From Pampus argenteus (Eukaryota; Chordata; Actinopteri; Scombriformes; Stromateidae): DNA of 64,000 nucleotides. The notes beneath the pieces were generated by a model that ran no database searches, was not told the DNA's origin, and saw only the letters and a program-made list of their open reading frames with translations. The stretch is from contig CM072880.1 of assembly GCA_036937835.1 (NCBI GenBank), positions 13,274,501 through 13,338,500 on the forward strand, given 5' to 3'. The position numbers and the translations under genes were made by a program. Below are positions 48,465-58,904 of this stretch, piece after piece; position 1 is the first letter of the stretch; each line of letters starts with the position of its first letter.

Positions 48465-48768
48465 TAGCTGCCTGGTTCCAGGGATAACTGCTCAATATTT
48501 CAGTCAGCCCAGACTGAAATATCTCAACAACTGTACAATCAATTTCTATGACATTTTATACTGACATTCATGGTCCTCAGAGGATAAATCCTACTGACTT
48601 TTATGATCCATGGATGGATGGATGGATGGATGGATGGATGGATGGATGGATGGATGGGAATTTGATACAGACATTTGTGTTTTCCTTAAGATGAATTGAT
48701 GAAAATGTGAAGATGAAAATGTTTTGATAAATAAACATTTTGTCTAGCGCCATCATCAGGTTAAAATC
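48465..48768 (-). repeat. Reverse-oriented copy of the 1960-2680 repeat family, carrying a (TGGA)n expansion
   Basis: Read on the minus strand this contains the family's ACCTGATGATGGCGCTAGA block (48742-48763 region). It continues through an AATTCATC...CACAAATGTCTGTATCAAA unit, a TCATTAGGAT-like unit ending GACCATGAATGTCAGTATAA, and the terminal GTTGTTGAGATATTTCAGTC. It finishes in CAGCTAGCATG, matching the family's right end. The copy is truncated at its 5' side. A tetranucleotide array occupies the place where other copies have GGCAATCCATCC. Confidence 0.72.
48611..48657. repeat. (TGGA)n microsatellite inside an interspersed repeat
   Basis: About eleven TGGA units, nearly perfect, embedded in the reverse repeat copy at 48465-48768. 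Confidence 0.95.
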
Positions 48769-48774
48769 AGCCTG

Positions 48775-51585
48775 AACACGCCCCTGTTCTTGGTAAAATA
48801 GCAGTGATCACAGCAAATCTTCCAGTAGAACAACAGACAAAAAACAAAACACATCCTCAAAAATCACAGTATGAAACACTCTCAACGTCTTTAGCGTTAG
48901 ATGAGGTGATCCTGGTATTTAGTCCATGTTGTTATTGCTGTTGACAAGTGTTGATTATAGTAACTTCACTACCAGAGCTGATGAAGCTCTCAGGTGGACG
49001 TGCAAAATATTACATTAGTATTTTCAAATTGACTTCAAAAACATTGACGCAGTGTTGATTTTTCTTTGCCCCACATTCATTCAAATGAAAGTTTCACATA
49101 GCATCTGTATTATTCTTATTTAACCGAATGTCTAATGTGAAATGGGAGCATGTTAGTCAGGGCCTGAATCCCATTTAATCAGGTCATCTTGGAGTGTTGA
49201 AACTGAGCATCTAGGAGCAGAACAAAAGTCACTTCTTCTCTGTGAATAAGCTGCAAATCTGGGCCAACCACCGCTGAGACCCACCGTGGCCCTTGGGCTC
49301 ACTTAAGGAAGGCCTGTAAAAACCATGACTGATTTACATCCCCGCTGCCTGGGCTTCCGCAGAGCAGCGCCGCCCACCGTCCCACTGCGGGTGCTTCAAA
49401 AAAATAACCTCAGAGGGGTGTGTTGTAAGGGTACAAGGACCAGAGAAGAGGGAGTAGTGTGAGAGACAGGCCAGGAAAAGAATAGGAGTGTAGAAAAGAA
49501 AGAGGGAAGAGAGAGAGAGAGAAAGAGTGGGGGCATAAGAAGGGGGAGAGGTCACAAGGGCAGTGCAGGGCGCTCCCAATCAGCGCTGTGTAAACAGGCC
49601 TCCTTCTGGAGTGGACAGGTTGCAGGGGGGAGTCCTCCACGGGCCACTGGGGCTGTCAGCAGAGCAGATAACTGATGGCAGGAATGTGGCATTTGTTCTT
49701 AAAAAGAGGGAGAGCGGGAGGAAGGGAGGGAAGAGGGAGGAGTTCAACTAGTGGCAGAAAGTGGGGGCCACCAATTAACATCTACTTGATGCATTCATAC
49801 AGCTGGGGCCTCTGGCTCCTTAAGCCCTGCAGCTGCATTTCTGCTGGCAGGCAGCTCCCTGCTTCTCTGGCCTCCGTACACTCTCACACAGAGATCCCCT
49901 TAGCTACACAACGGCATCGGCCTCAGGTCAGGGGATGTACAGTACGGTTCAGTCACTGCTCTCTAGACCGCTGGTCATCTTAACAAGGCAGAAATGTGTG
50001 AACTAATGGGAAGGTTTCCAGTTTTTCACATGCTCATGAATTTGTAAGCCAGAGTTTTCCTTACAGTGTAAACTTGAACAGGCAATTGGCAGTGCTGTTG
50101 CTACTCCAGCATACCCAAACTCCTTGGTAAGCCTGTAGCTGTTACAACCTAATCTTTTAGTCTCATGTTATACAGTATATCACCACACGTTCTGTCATTT
50201 TCCTAACCACCGCCTCCTGCTCCGTTTGAGTCTTCTCCATTTACATAAAGATTGCGGTTAGCAAGATTGACAGCAATTTAGGAGTTAAGCTGCACCAATG
50301 GGATTAATGTGATCTACAAGTCAGGTCCTGTCTGCAGCCTCTGCGTGTGTCCCGTCTGCCTGGAGACGGGCGTTCATCTTCCTCTGATCCCAAAACAGTT
50401 ATTAGCCTGTCCTCCCATCAGACGCATATATATATATAGAATCTAGATCTGAGTCAGCTGACCTCGTGTCTGCGTTTCAAAAGCGAGACAGAGTTCTCCG
50501 TCTGAAAACGGAGCCATGATCCCTGCCTTTGACCCTCCCTCTAAAATCACCCGTTGCGGTGGCCTTTGAGGCCAAGTGAGGTGTAAACAAATCCAATATA
50601 TGCTGCATTGTATGGCACCCCAAGGGTCCCTATGAAGTTACTCCAGAGGTACAAATCACTTCGGGTCACGGTTTGCTTGCTTTTTCTTGCTCTATTTCCC
50701 CGAGGCTCGAGGTTCCCCGCGCTGAGAACGCTACCCAGCCACCCACCGCTGCCATCATACAAGTTTATTTACATTTAGACGTCTTAGATTGATTGAATGG
50801 GCCCCATTTTTGGGATCGTATCTCCACAGGCCTGCTTAGTGTTCAACCAGTAGACCACCGTGCAGAGAGGGAAAGGTCCACACATTCTGTTCCTTTAAAT
50901 CACAATGCCATCTAATGCCGTCTTTTGCACAGGGTGAGGATGCTTGGTGCTTAAGCTTTCACATATATCAGTATTATCATCAACACTCGCAGAAGTTATG
51001 ACTCTGTGTGAAGGATCGAGTCTCGCCAGAGTGACTGTTGCCTTGCCCTTTTGGTTTCTGCTTCAAACTTGTGGTGAGATTTTGGTTGAGTTTTCATATA
51101 AATGTTGCATATGTACATTTTCAACCCATAGCCGATCCAGGAAACCTTAGCAGACATGCTTTTGTTGATAAATTAATCTATTGACAAGTTATCTTTGGAG
51201 ATTTTTGGCGCGTTTCTCACAAGAATCAGACATGCAGTCATTTTAATGATCCTCAAGAACGGATGTCCACCTGCATTGTATTCCTATCAATCCATTTCAC
51301 ATTGTGAATTGCTCCAGATTCCTGGCAGTTTCTCTACATTGCTTCACTTTTCAAGGACATGAAACTGAGCACAGCGTTCTGTAAATAGAGGCGTGCAAAC
51401 TGTGCTACGGGTCAGCAGGGCAGAGGACAACTATTCATTTCCTGGAGAACACCCTCCCCTGACCTGGCAGGCAGCTATCAGGTCACCCTGGGTTCAGCCT
51501 CAGGGCGTGGCCCGCTGCCTGTCTGCACGTTACCTACAGTATCAGAGAAGTGCAAAGGAATGTGAGACAATCCAGCGTTAAGTTG
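48775..51585. other. Non-coding stretch without recognisable genes
   Basis: Purine-rich patches at 49435-49545 and 49700-49745; short (AT)n at 50427-50437. Frames are featureless. Confidence 0.55.
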
Positions 51586-51591
51586 TTAGAA

Positions 51592-51614
51592 GGGGTTGGG
51601 GGGTGGGGGGGGTG
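51592..51614 (+). other. G-quadruplex motif
   Basis: G runs of 4, 6, 8 and 2 are separated by TT, T and T. The long runs can be subdivided, giving at least four G-triplets with short loops. Confidence 0.7.
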
Positions 51615-51978
51615 GATAATACTGGCGGGCTTGAACTGGACAGCGAGCATAGAGCTTACTGGTATTATTTGCTGATCTCTGACATAGGCTTTTGCAGGTT
51701 ATCCAGCCTCTAAAGTTTCATGTGAGGCCGCTCACTAAACATATAATGCACTCAAGCTATTGACAGTAATCTGCCTCAGTATCATGGTGAGTCATGGTAG
51801 TATGTATAGAAGCAATGAGAAAGGGAGTTTCAGTATCACTGGATGCCAACAATAGCTCCTTTGTGTCCAGTTATGTCACTATGAGCTGCTGTTAAAAATA
51901 TTGGAGTGTTTTTGGAGAATTCCTAACTTCCACTGAGGATCTATTAGGGGATGCAGAGTTCAGTGGAGCAGCAGCAGG

Positions 51979-51983
51979 TCTGT

Positions 51984-52031
<48 letters not shown>
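51979..52031. repeat. Compound (TG)n-(AG)n microsatellite
   Basis: TG run with one A interruption at 51979-52018 followed by (AG)n to 52031, then ATGCATGCAT. Confidence 0.95.
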
Positions 52032-52034
52032 TGC

Positions 52035-53150
52035 ATGCATCGGCCTGTATCTGAACACATGAATAAGAGATTGTGTTACGGGCCAATGAATCAATTCACA
52101 TAGTATGATGATGTGTAGTTGTAAGATGGCAGTTGCTCCAGATGCATATCACTTAAGTTCACTGTTCACATAATTGGATGTGACACATCTGCGAGGCTAG
52201 TGAAGACCAAACTAATGTGAGCAGCAATGCAGTCCGACTTGTCAGCGTAGGTCGATGTCGCAGCCTGCGAACGTTCTCCTTGAACTACAGTTGTATTGTT
52301 TACATCAGTCGGTTCCTGAACCCCTTTTTTTGTTGTTGCTGTTGACCATAGATAAAACTTCATCCAAACGTGTCCATGTGAATTGATAACTGGATGTTAT
52401 TTACCACTGTTTATTTTATTTTGAAAAAGCGGATATTGTTACAATCGTGTTTTCATACAGGTGCACTGAAAAAAAAAAAAACATTTAGGTCTGTTTGGCC
52501 ACGTTTGCATTCATATTACTATTACTTCTAGTGGAAGTAAACAGAAATAAAAAAACATATTTAATGAAAATTCATACATTGAATGAACAAGGATGTACTT
52601 CCAGTAACGGTGACATGTTATGACCATTTTTAAGTAGAAATTAGCCTTGGCTGAAAAAATCCTATATGCAACACATTTGTGTCATTGCAACTTATTTAAA
52701 TAAAATGTTTTGGTTTTTTTGGTTTTTTTGCATTTTTCCTGACACATAAACTAATACGTAAATATTAAATCAACCATCCGTTCAACCATGAGTTGATTTC
52801 GCTTTACTCTGCATCAGCTTTTAGGCCCTAACCGTCAAAGTATGACACACAGAAGCAATTTAATTAAGTTAGTCTCCTAGATGTAATTAAGCAACATTGT
52901 GTAGCTGCTCTTCTCAAACCCAGTCGGGTGATCATATGATAGGTGGGTCTGTGCAGCACATCCTGAGGCTAGCTAGCTGGCTGGTGCAATTACAGTACAG
53001 TGCTGTCTCACACTATCAGGTATTTTAAATATAATAGGGTTTGGCCTGGTTTCTCTTTGCCCTAGTTAAAGTTCCCTCACTGCTCTGCCTAATTAGACAA
53101 AAAAAACCAGCTCCATCCTGTAAGTCTTATCAGCTTTACCGAGGTTCTAC
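52035..53150. other. Non-coding stretch without recognisable genes
   Basis: A13-type run near 52469-52481 and a GGTTTTTTTGG duplication near 52711-52730. Nothing else is supported. Confidence 0.55.
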
Positions 53151-53159
53151 CGAGGCTCT

Positions 53160-53410
53160 CGTCGGACAGAGCACGAACATTTGGGATCATTCACCGCAAA
53201 ACTCAACATAGCTATGGAAGATGGCGCAACACCTTCATCTTTATTTCTGATCAAAGTTGCACATTCATATTTTAACAAGGAGGGGGACCGTGGCATTCTT
53301 TGACAAAAGGGACGTATGCATATCAACAGATAGCAGCTCCGTTCATTATGTATGGAGAGATGTCAGGATTGAGATCTGTGAAATTCCATTTGCTTGAACG
53401 CTGCCACACG
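53160..53410. promoter_or_regulatory. Candidate non-coding regulatory element with paired TCF/LEF-like sites
   Basis: GATCAAAG (53249-53256) and the inverted CTTTGA (53298-53303) are TCF/LEF-type cores about 45 bp apart. TATGCATAT (53315-53323, POU-like) and GTTCATTATGTATGG follow. The block is repeat-free and non-coding. Function is inferred from motifs alone. Confidence 0.35.
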
Positions 53411-53415
53411 CTCCA

Positions 53416-53435
53416 ACACACACACACACACACAC
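53416..53435. repeat. (CA)n microsatellite
   Basis: About nine CA units. Confidence 0.92.
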
Positions 53436-53439
53436 CACA

Positions 53440-55735
53440 AACCAATTAAATGAAATTGACAGGATTGTTCAAACCGGTCTGATTTTGTCGTTCTCCTCTT
53501 TCCTCCCTCTCTGTGCTCTGCATGGGATTAGATTACAAGCAACGCTGCTGTTGTATGGATTATTCACAAAGTGTGTGCGTGCGTGTGTGTGTTTGTTTTG
53601 AGTGTAAGCCATTAATATTAACTATGGCTGGAGAAGCGTGTGTTTGTCAAAGCTTTGCTTGTTTGTTCACTCCCTGTAAAACACAGAAGAGAGAAGGAAG
53701 AGTGTTTCTGACTTTTCATTTTCAAACCTTACAGTATATTGACTATAGCTGTCATGTATTCTTTTTGAACGGCAGCCTAGCAACCAATCGTCTTAGCGCG
53801 ATGCCATCTAAATTAAAGAAAAATTTAAAATGACTTGAATAAGTCAAATGTCAAACATATTTTGTTCATAGGTGACACAATCAAGTGCTCCTATTGGGTA
53901 CATGCATTTTTTAATACCTTGTCAATGCTCATTGGGGTTTTTTTTTATACCGTTTACAGAACCACTAGGGTGCAAATTAACTTTCCAAATTAAAACTTAT
54001 TTTCTAGATATTTGGTTGAGAATATTTAACTATGCTGTTGGATCTCTATGCTGACAGGAGCTTTTTTTTTTTTTTTTTTTCCAAGAGCGCAACCTCGGGG
54101 CAAGATGTTTATTGAAAATTCAATGAAAAGGACCCTGGCTTATGGAGTGAAAACAGCCTCCAATACATTACAAATGAAGTAGATACTGACAGTGGAATTA
54201 TTATTTTTGACAAAAGAATGCTCTGCTGTCCTCAAGGATTTGGAAACTTTTCTGAAATGTCAAAAAAAACAAAAACATTTCCTCTCAGACAAAGACAGTA
54301 AAACAAAGATATATATATATATATATTACCTCATAGCCTTTTATCAATATTTACAACTGGATGAGGGAATCTGGTGATTTGTCTAAATGTAATATTTCAA
54401 TGCAAGTTTATCAGAGTCCCATCAGATAAATCCCAGAGCAACCCCCCCCCCAACAAAGTAACAACCTCACAGACACTGGATTCAGCTGTGGTCAGCTGTG
54501 TTTTCCACCACACTTCTGTCTGCAGCAGCTAATAAGACTATTTCAGCTTTCTACCTGCAACTGATGGCTGAGATGCACTCTTCAATAATGCATTAGACAG
54601 GCAGAGTAGCACCCCTGGGTCCCCTCACTCTCTCTCTCTCTATCTCTCTCTCCCCACCCCGTGTACATACTGTACAGCCGAATACAGTGATCGTGTTGCC
54701 TCTGCAGCCTGACTCAAATGTGAGTAAGGCCTATTGATTTGTGGACAGAAAGCACCACTTCTCATCTTCTCCGGGCCCAGCTGCAAAATGGATTGGAGTG
54801 AAGAGGGTGGTGGTGCTGGGGGTTGGGGCAATACACAACAAAAACTTGAGGGAGACGGGGAGGGCAGAGAAGGGGGTGTAAGGGTGTTGGTAAAGGGGGA
54901 GAAACAAACTGGAAAAATAAGAGAGGCACCGGTGCTTTGTTACTCTTTCAGCTACAGTGACATCACCGTGCATTTTCTCTCCTGAGGATGGAGCAGAGAG
55001 GAGGGCAGGAGGGGAGGAGGTGGGGAGGAGGAGGAAAGAAAAATAGAAAAGTTGAGGTGAGGAGAGAAGTGGCTGTTTCCCCCCCAGTCTTGTTAACCTC
55101 TTGGGCATTCTGCAACAGAGTTTTAACCCATGATATCTGTTAGATCAGTAAAACTGGGAGCTCTGACAGCTTAATGCTGCAAACTCAACACTGACAACAC
55201 AAGCAAACACAAACAACGGAAACCAACAGATTTTAACTACTTGTCTTGTTCGTGCAAAACGAGCTAAAAGATTTAAGTTTATTTATCTCAGTTTTAACAT
55301 TTTGATTGCATGGTTCAGATATTATTGCAGATATTTACTGTATAGCTTGTCCATGTGTTGCCTCCATAGTATAGTGTACAGTGTGAAGGCTAACACAGCC
55401 TGCATTACTTGGAGTCAATCACTTTTTTTTTTTCTCCTCATGTGCAGCATATATTTGTCCGTGCAGTGTACCTGCGATGCATTTCTGTATTCAGTTATTA
55501 TCTAGATTTGTGTTTCTGCATATGTGTGAAGTGAAGATGTCCTCGTTTGATTTAGTTTTGTCTCTTTGCAGGTGTTTTCTTTAGTTACATCAGGTTGAGC
55601 TTGATGTAATGTTTGGCATGTTACATATTGTGTTTTAAAAACCAACACAATAATAATCAGCTTAGTCTTCCATGAACATGAAAAATGCACATATAATAAT
55701 AATATGTTTTGTAATACTGTCAGATAAAACAGTCA
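53440..55735. other. Non-coding stretch without recognisable genes
   Basis: T19 at 54062-54080, (AT)n at 54309-54327, (CT)n near 54627-54652, and a purine-rich patch at 54990-55050 with G-quadruplex-like spacing (GGAGGGGAGGAGGTGGGG near 55009). The frames at 54731-55108 read through low-complexity sequence. Confidence 0.55.
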
Positions 55736-55739
55736 AAGT

Positions 55740-56094
55740 TGAATCAGAGCGGAGCCGACATAAAACGCATTGTCCCCTCATTTGTCTCTGTCCACCGATG
55801 GATCCCTAAGTGGACTCGCCATTGATAATTGCACAATGCTTTGCCTTCCCGCGCAACAACAGGCCCCCCAACCAGATGGCAAATTAGTGCCAATTGTTCA
55901 AAAACAATGTGGACGGCTGATGACAGACGCTGAGGGCGCGCGGCGGAGACAGCAGCAGGCCGTTGTTTGGACAGAAGATTTTTTTTTCCATTCAGACGTC
56001 TCCTGCGCCGTACTCCCACACCGAGCGAGCGAGAGGCGACTGGGAGTGATTATCTAGTACTCCGGAGGCCCGGTCGTTTAACACACACACCCGC
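55740..56094. promoter_or_regulatory. Candidate regulatory element: SOX-type inverted pair plus local CpG cluster
   Basis: ATTGTTCAAAAACAAT (55893-55908) is a 6-4-6 inverted repeat of SOX cores. GCCATTGATAATTGCACAATG lies upstream near 55818. From 55921 to 56094 there are about 17 CpG in 174 bp, far above the surrounding DNA. No exon is recognised; the frames at 55744-56057 oppose one another and look unlike any family. Confidence 0.38.
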
Positions 56095-56099
56095 CAAGT

Positions 56100-57385
56100 T
56101 CAATCTGCTCCAATAGACACATGGACTTGTGATTTCTCTTTCAGCATGTTAGTGGAAAACAGATGAGGTGCTACTGATATGCTCGTTCTGACACAGTTTT
56201 GACAGCAGGCTCTGTGTTTTTTGGGGGTTTTTTTTGCATATAATCTGTCCACACTTCAGGTCATTAAAGTAGCACCAACTCCGGAGCAGTGTGTTATTAG
56301 GCTGACAGCTGACGGCATTAGTTGGCGCTTCACTTCGTTTTATCGCAACTTCTCACCAGTGAAGTGTGTTTTTTCGTGCGAAGCCGTCCGCTGATTTCAA
56401 CATTCAAAGGGGGTTCAGTTCATCTTTCCACATTGTCATGCTTCATTCCAGCGTAAGCACTTCAATATCTGTGTTGATTCTGGCCGTTTCCAGCGGCCTC
56501 CTCAATGTTAACGACTTAAGCAATGGAGCTAGTGACACACCGGACAATTCCCGTATTTTGTGTGAGCCGAGGAAAAGCTGGCAAAGGGGAGCTTTCTATG
56601 ATGAATTTCCACACTTGCTCAGTGGTGTCTGGCTTTGAGAACATAAAACCATCCCAGTTACTCCTGTCGAAGTTTCCGTGGTCGTTTTTCCCCTTGTAAA
56701 TTAAAATGTAAAAATGTATGTGTTTGGGTTGGTCAGTTATTACAATGGCACAGGGAGAGTGGGATGAGGTAGTGGTGTTCGGGATTATATTTAGAGGAAA
56801 AAGAAAACTGTAGTTCTGCTGGAAACCACAAGATGAAGAGGCCACAGCTTCTGTTCAAACAAGCATAACAAACCGAGACTTATTTTAGCCTCGCTGGTGA
56901 GCCGTCCAGAAAACACACACTTCTGAGCGGACAGCTGTGGTATTTACCAGAACCACAATCTATTACCATTAGATAATAAATCAAAAACAAGACAATGCCA
57001 AGAATAACAGCCATAAAATAGAAAAGAAAAAAAAAAAAAGAAAAGATCACCACCATTACAACATAGCTCACTTTGAGAGCGTGCAATTATTTTTATTTTA
57101 TATGGCATGCTGTTCATACACCAGAACCAGCGAGATGGAAAAAAACATTTTAAAAAGCAAAAGAGGAGAAATAAGCAATCAGGGAAAACTGATCATACAG
57201 GACAAAGGTTGATCCTGTGATACTCTAAATCATGTTCACAGCATTTTCAGTCTTCATCCTCTACTGGTTACAAGGCTGAGCTGTGGTGTAGCTGTAGAAA
57301 ATAGACTGGTACTTGTCTTATGTCATACAGTAACTGCTGCAGCCACGGGGAGTATGTGGGAGTAAACCTAATATAACAATGATAA
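56100..57385. other. Non-coding stretch without recognisable genes
   Basis: Short T and A runs (56217-56236, 57029-57041). Frames at 56366-56845 are featureless. Confidence 0.55.
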
Positions 57386-57566
57386 GAGTCTACAGCCATG
57401 CTAGCGGCTCTGTGAGGCTGCTGTAGGCCTGCTAAACGTCAGCATGCTAACATGCATTATCATGTGTTAGCATAGTTGCCAATATTTACAGTACTATTTA
57501 CCGTGCTCGCTATCTACTGTAGTCTAGCAGGTTAGCATGCTAATATTTGCTAATTAGCACTAAAAC
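57386..57566 (+). repeat. Left part of an old fish interspersed repeat split by the L2 insertion
   Basis: The sequence begins TACAGCCATGCTAGCGGCTC and contains the reiterated GTCAGCATGCTAACATGC and GTTAGCATGCTAATATTTGC blocks, ending GCTAATTAGCACTAAA. The same order of blocks is seen in the copy at 1960-2680 (GTCAGCATGCTGATG, then ACATGCTAATATTTACTGAC, then ACTAAACACAAAAGG). I recognise the family from teleost introns and intergenic DNA but cannot give a database name. It has no coding capacity and is probably a non-autonomous element. Confidence 0.75.
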
Positions 57567-58740
57567 AAGGCAAGTTTATTTGTATAGCACAATTCGTACA
57601 CAAGGCAATTCATAGTGCTTTACAGAGGCAAGGAAAAACATTTGACATTAAGACAAGCAATAGCAATAGAAATAAAAAAAATTAAAAAGAGAAGAAATTT
57701 AATTTAAAAACATCAGAATGTCATTTAAAATCATTAAAATAGCAAATTTGAAAACAATTAAAAACAATAAACGAATCACTGGATTATGATTAAAAATTCT
57801 TTAAAAGAGCTCAGCCATAAGCATGTGAAAATAGAAATGTTTTTAACCTGGATTTAAAAGTGCTAAGAGTTGGGGCTGATTTCAGTCCTGCTGGTAGTTT
57901 GTTCCAGTTGTGAGCAGCATAACTGCTAAATGCTGCTTCACCGTGTCTGGTTTGAACTCTGTGCTCCACTATCTGACCTGAGTCAGTAGATCTCAGAGCC
58001 CTACTGGGTCTATATTCTACTAACATTTCGTTTATGTATTTTGGGCCTAAACCATTCAGTGATTTGTAAACCAGTAGCAGAACTTTAAAATCTATTCTGT
58101 GGCTAACTGGGAGCCAGTGTAAAGACTTAAGAACTGGGGTGATGTGTTCTGATCTCTTTGTTCTGGTCAAAACTCGAGCTGCTGTGTTCTGAATGAGCTG
58201 CAGCTGTTTGATACTTTTTTGGGGGAGTCCAGTCAAAAGACCATTACAGTAGTCAAGTCTACTGGAGATGAAAGCATGGATCAGCTTCTCCTGATCTGTT
58301 TGGGACATAAAGCCCTTAACTCTGGATATGTTCTTAAGTTGGTAGAAGGCTGTTTTGGTGACTGATTTTATGTGACTGTTAAAGGTCAGATCTGAATCTA
58401 TCAATACGCCAAGGTTTCGGACTTGGTCTTTAGTTTTTAGAGACAGTAACTCAAGGTGTTTACTGACAGTAACCCTCTCCTCTTTATTGCCAAAAACAAT
58501 TACATCAGTTTTTTCTTGATTTAACTGAAGAAAATTTTGGTTCATCCAATTTTTGACTTGCTCTAGACAGTTACACAATGACTCTATAGGACTGCAGTCA
58601 TCTGGGGACAGCGCAAGATATATCTGTGTGTCATCTGCATAACTATGATAGTTGACATTAGAATTCTGCAGAATTTGACCCAAAGGCAGCATATATAGGC
58701 TGAACGAAAGGGGTCCAAGAACTGACCCCTGAACTGACAA
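57567..58740 (-). mobile_element. 5'-truncated L2-type LINE insertion (ORF end plus 3' UTR)
   Basis: The element runs on the minus strand from the RT coding remnant through an A/T-rich 3' UTR (57567-57810). It ends in the characteristic fish L2 tail, visible on the plus strand as AAGGCAAGTTTATTTGTATA near 57567-57586, then a CAAGGCAATTC...GTGCTTTACAG block near 57602-57626. On the minus strand the terminus reads ...CTTGCCTTG, the short tandem tail expected for L2. ACAA occurs at both edges (57565-57568 and 58737-58740), consistent with a short target-site duplication. Both flanks belong to one older repeat (57386-57566 and 58741-58900). Confidence 0.85.
57811..58740 (-). pseudogene. L2/Maui-type LINE reverse transcriptase, 5'-truncated C-terminal part
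   Basis: An uninterrupted 309-codon frame encodes the end of a non-LTR retrotransposon ORF2. It enters at the RT block that usually reads PQGSVLGP (here VQGSVLGP, residues 3-10). The catalytic YADD box is at residues 34-37 (58630-58641), followed by DTQIYL. Next comes the thumb and C-terminal region typical of vertebrate L2, with LDYCNGLL, SLHWLPV, LVYKSLNGLGPKYI, HGEAAFS and FKSRLKTFLF before the natural stop. L2 ORF2 normally has several hundred more N-terminal residues (endonuclease and RT fingers); these are absent, so the copy is dead on arrival through 5' truncation. The apparent TTG start is just the left edge of the open frame. The lack of stops or frameshifts over 927 nt suggests a fairly young insertion. 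Assignment to L2 rather than the related CR1/Rex1 clades rests on remembered motif similarity. Confidence 0.88.
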
Positions 58741-58900
58741 AAAGTACAGCTGAGGCTGATAGGAAAACTATTAGATCAAAAAAATAAAAATAAAAGTACT
58801 GCCAGTTGTGCTGGCACGTCAGGGTGGTAAAAGTCATTAGCATCCATCTGAGGACCAACTAACATTTCCATCCATACAGCCACGGCACTATTGTGGCTAA
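58741..58900 (+). repeat. Right part of the split fish interspersed repeat
   Basis: The repeat interrupted at 57566 resumes at AAAGTACAGCTGAGGCTGAT, which corresponds to the ACAAAAGGACAAGTGAGGCTG position of the 1960-2680 copy. The middle of the element, including its roughly 120-bp internal units, is mostly deleted. It closes with ACCAACTAACATTTCCATCC and GCCACGGCACTATTGTGGCT followed by an A run. The end (AGCCACAATAG on the reverse strand) weakly mirrors the left end (AGCCATGCTAG), consistent with degraded terminal inverted repeats. Confidence 0.65.
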
Positions 58901-58904
58901 AAAA

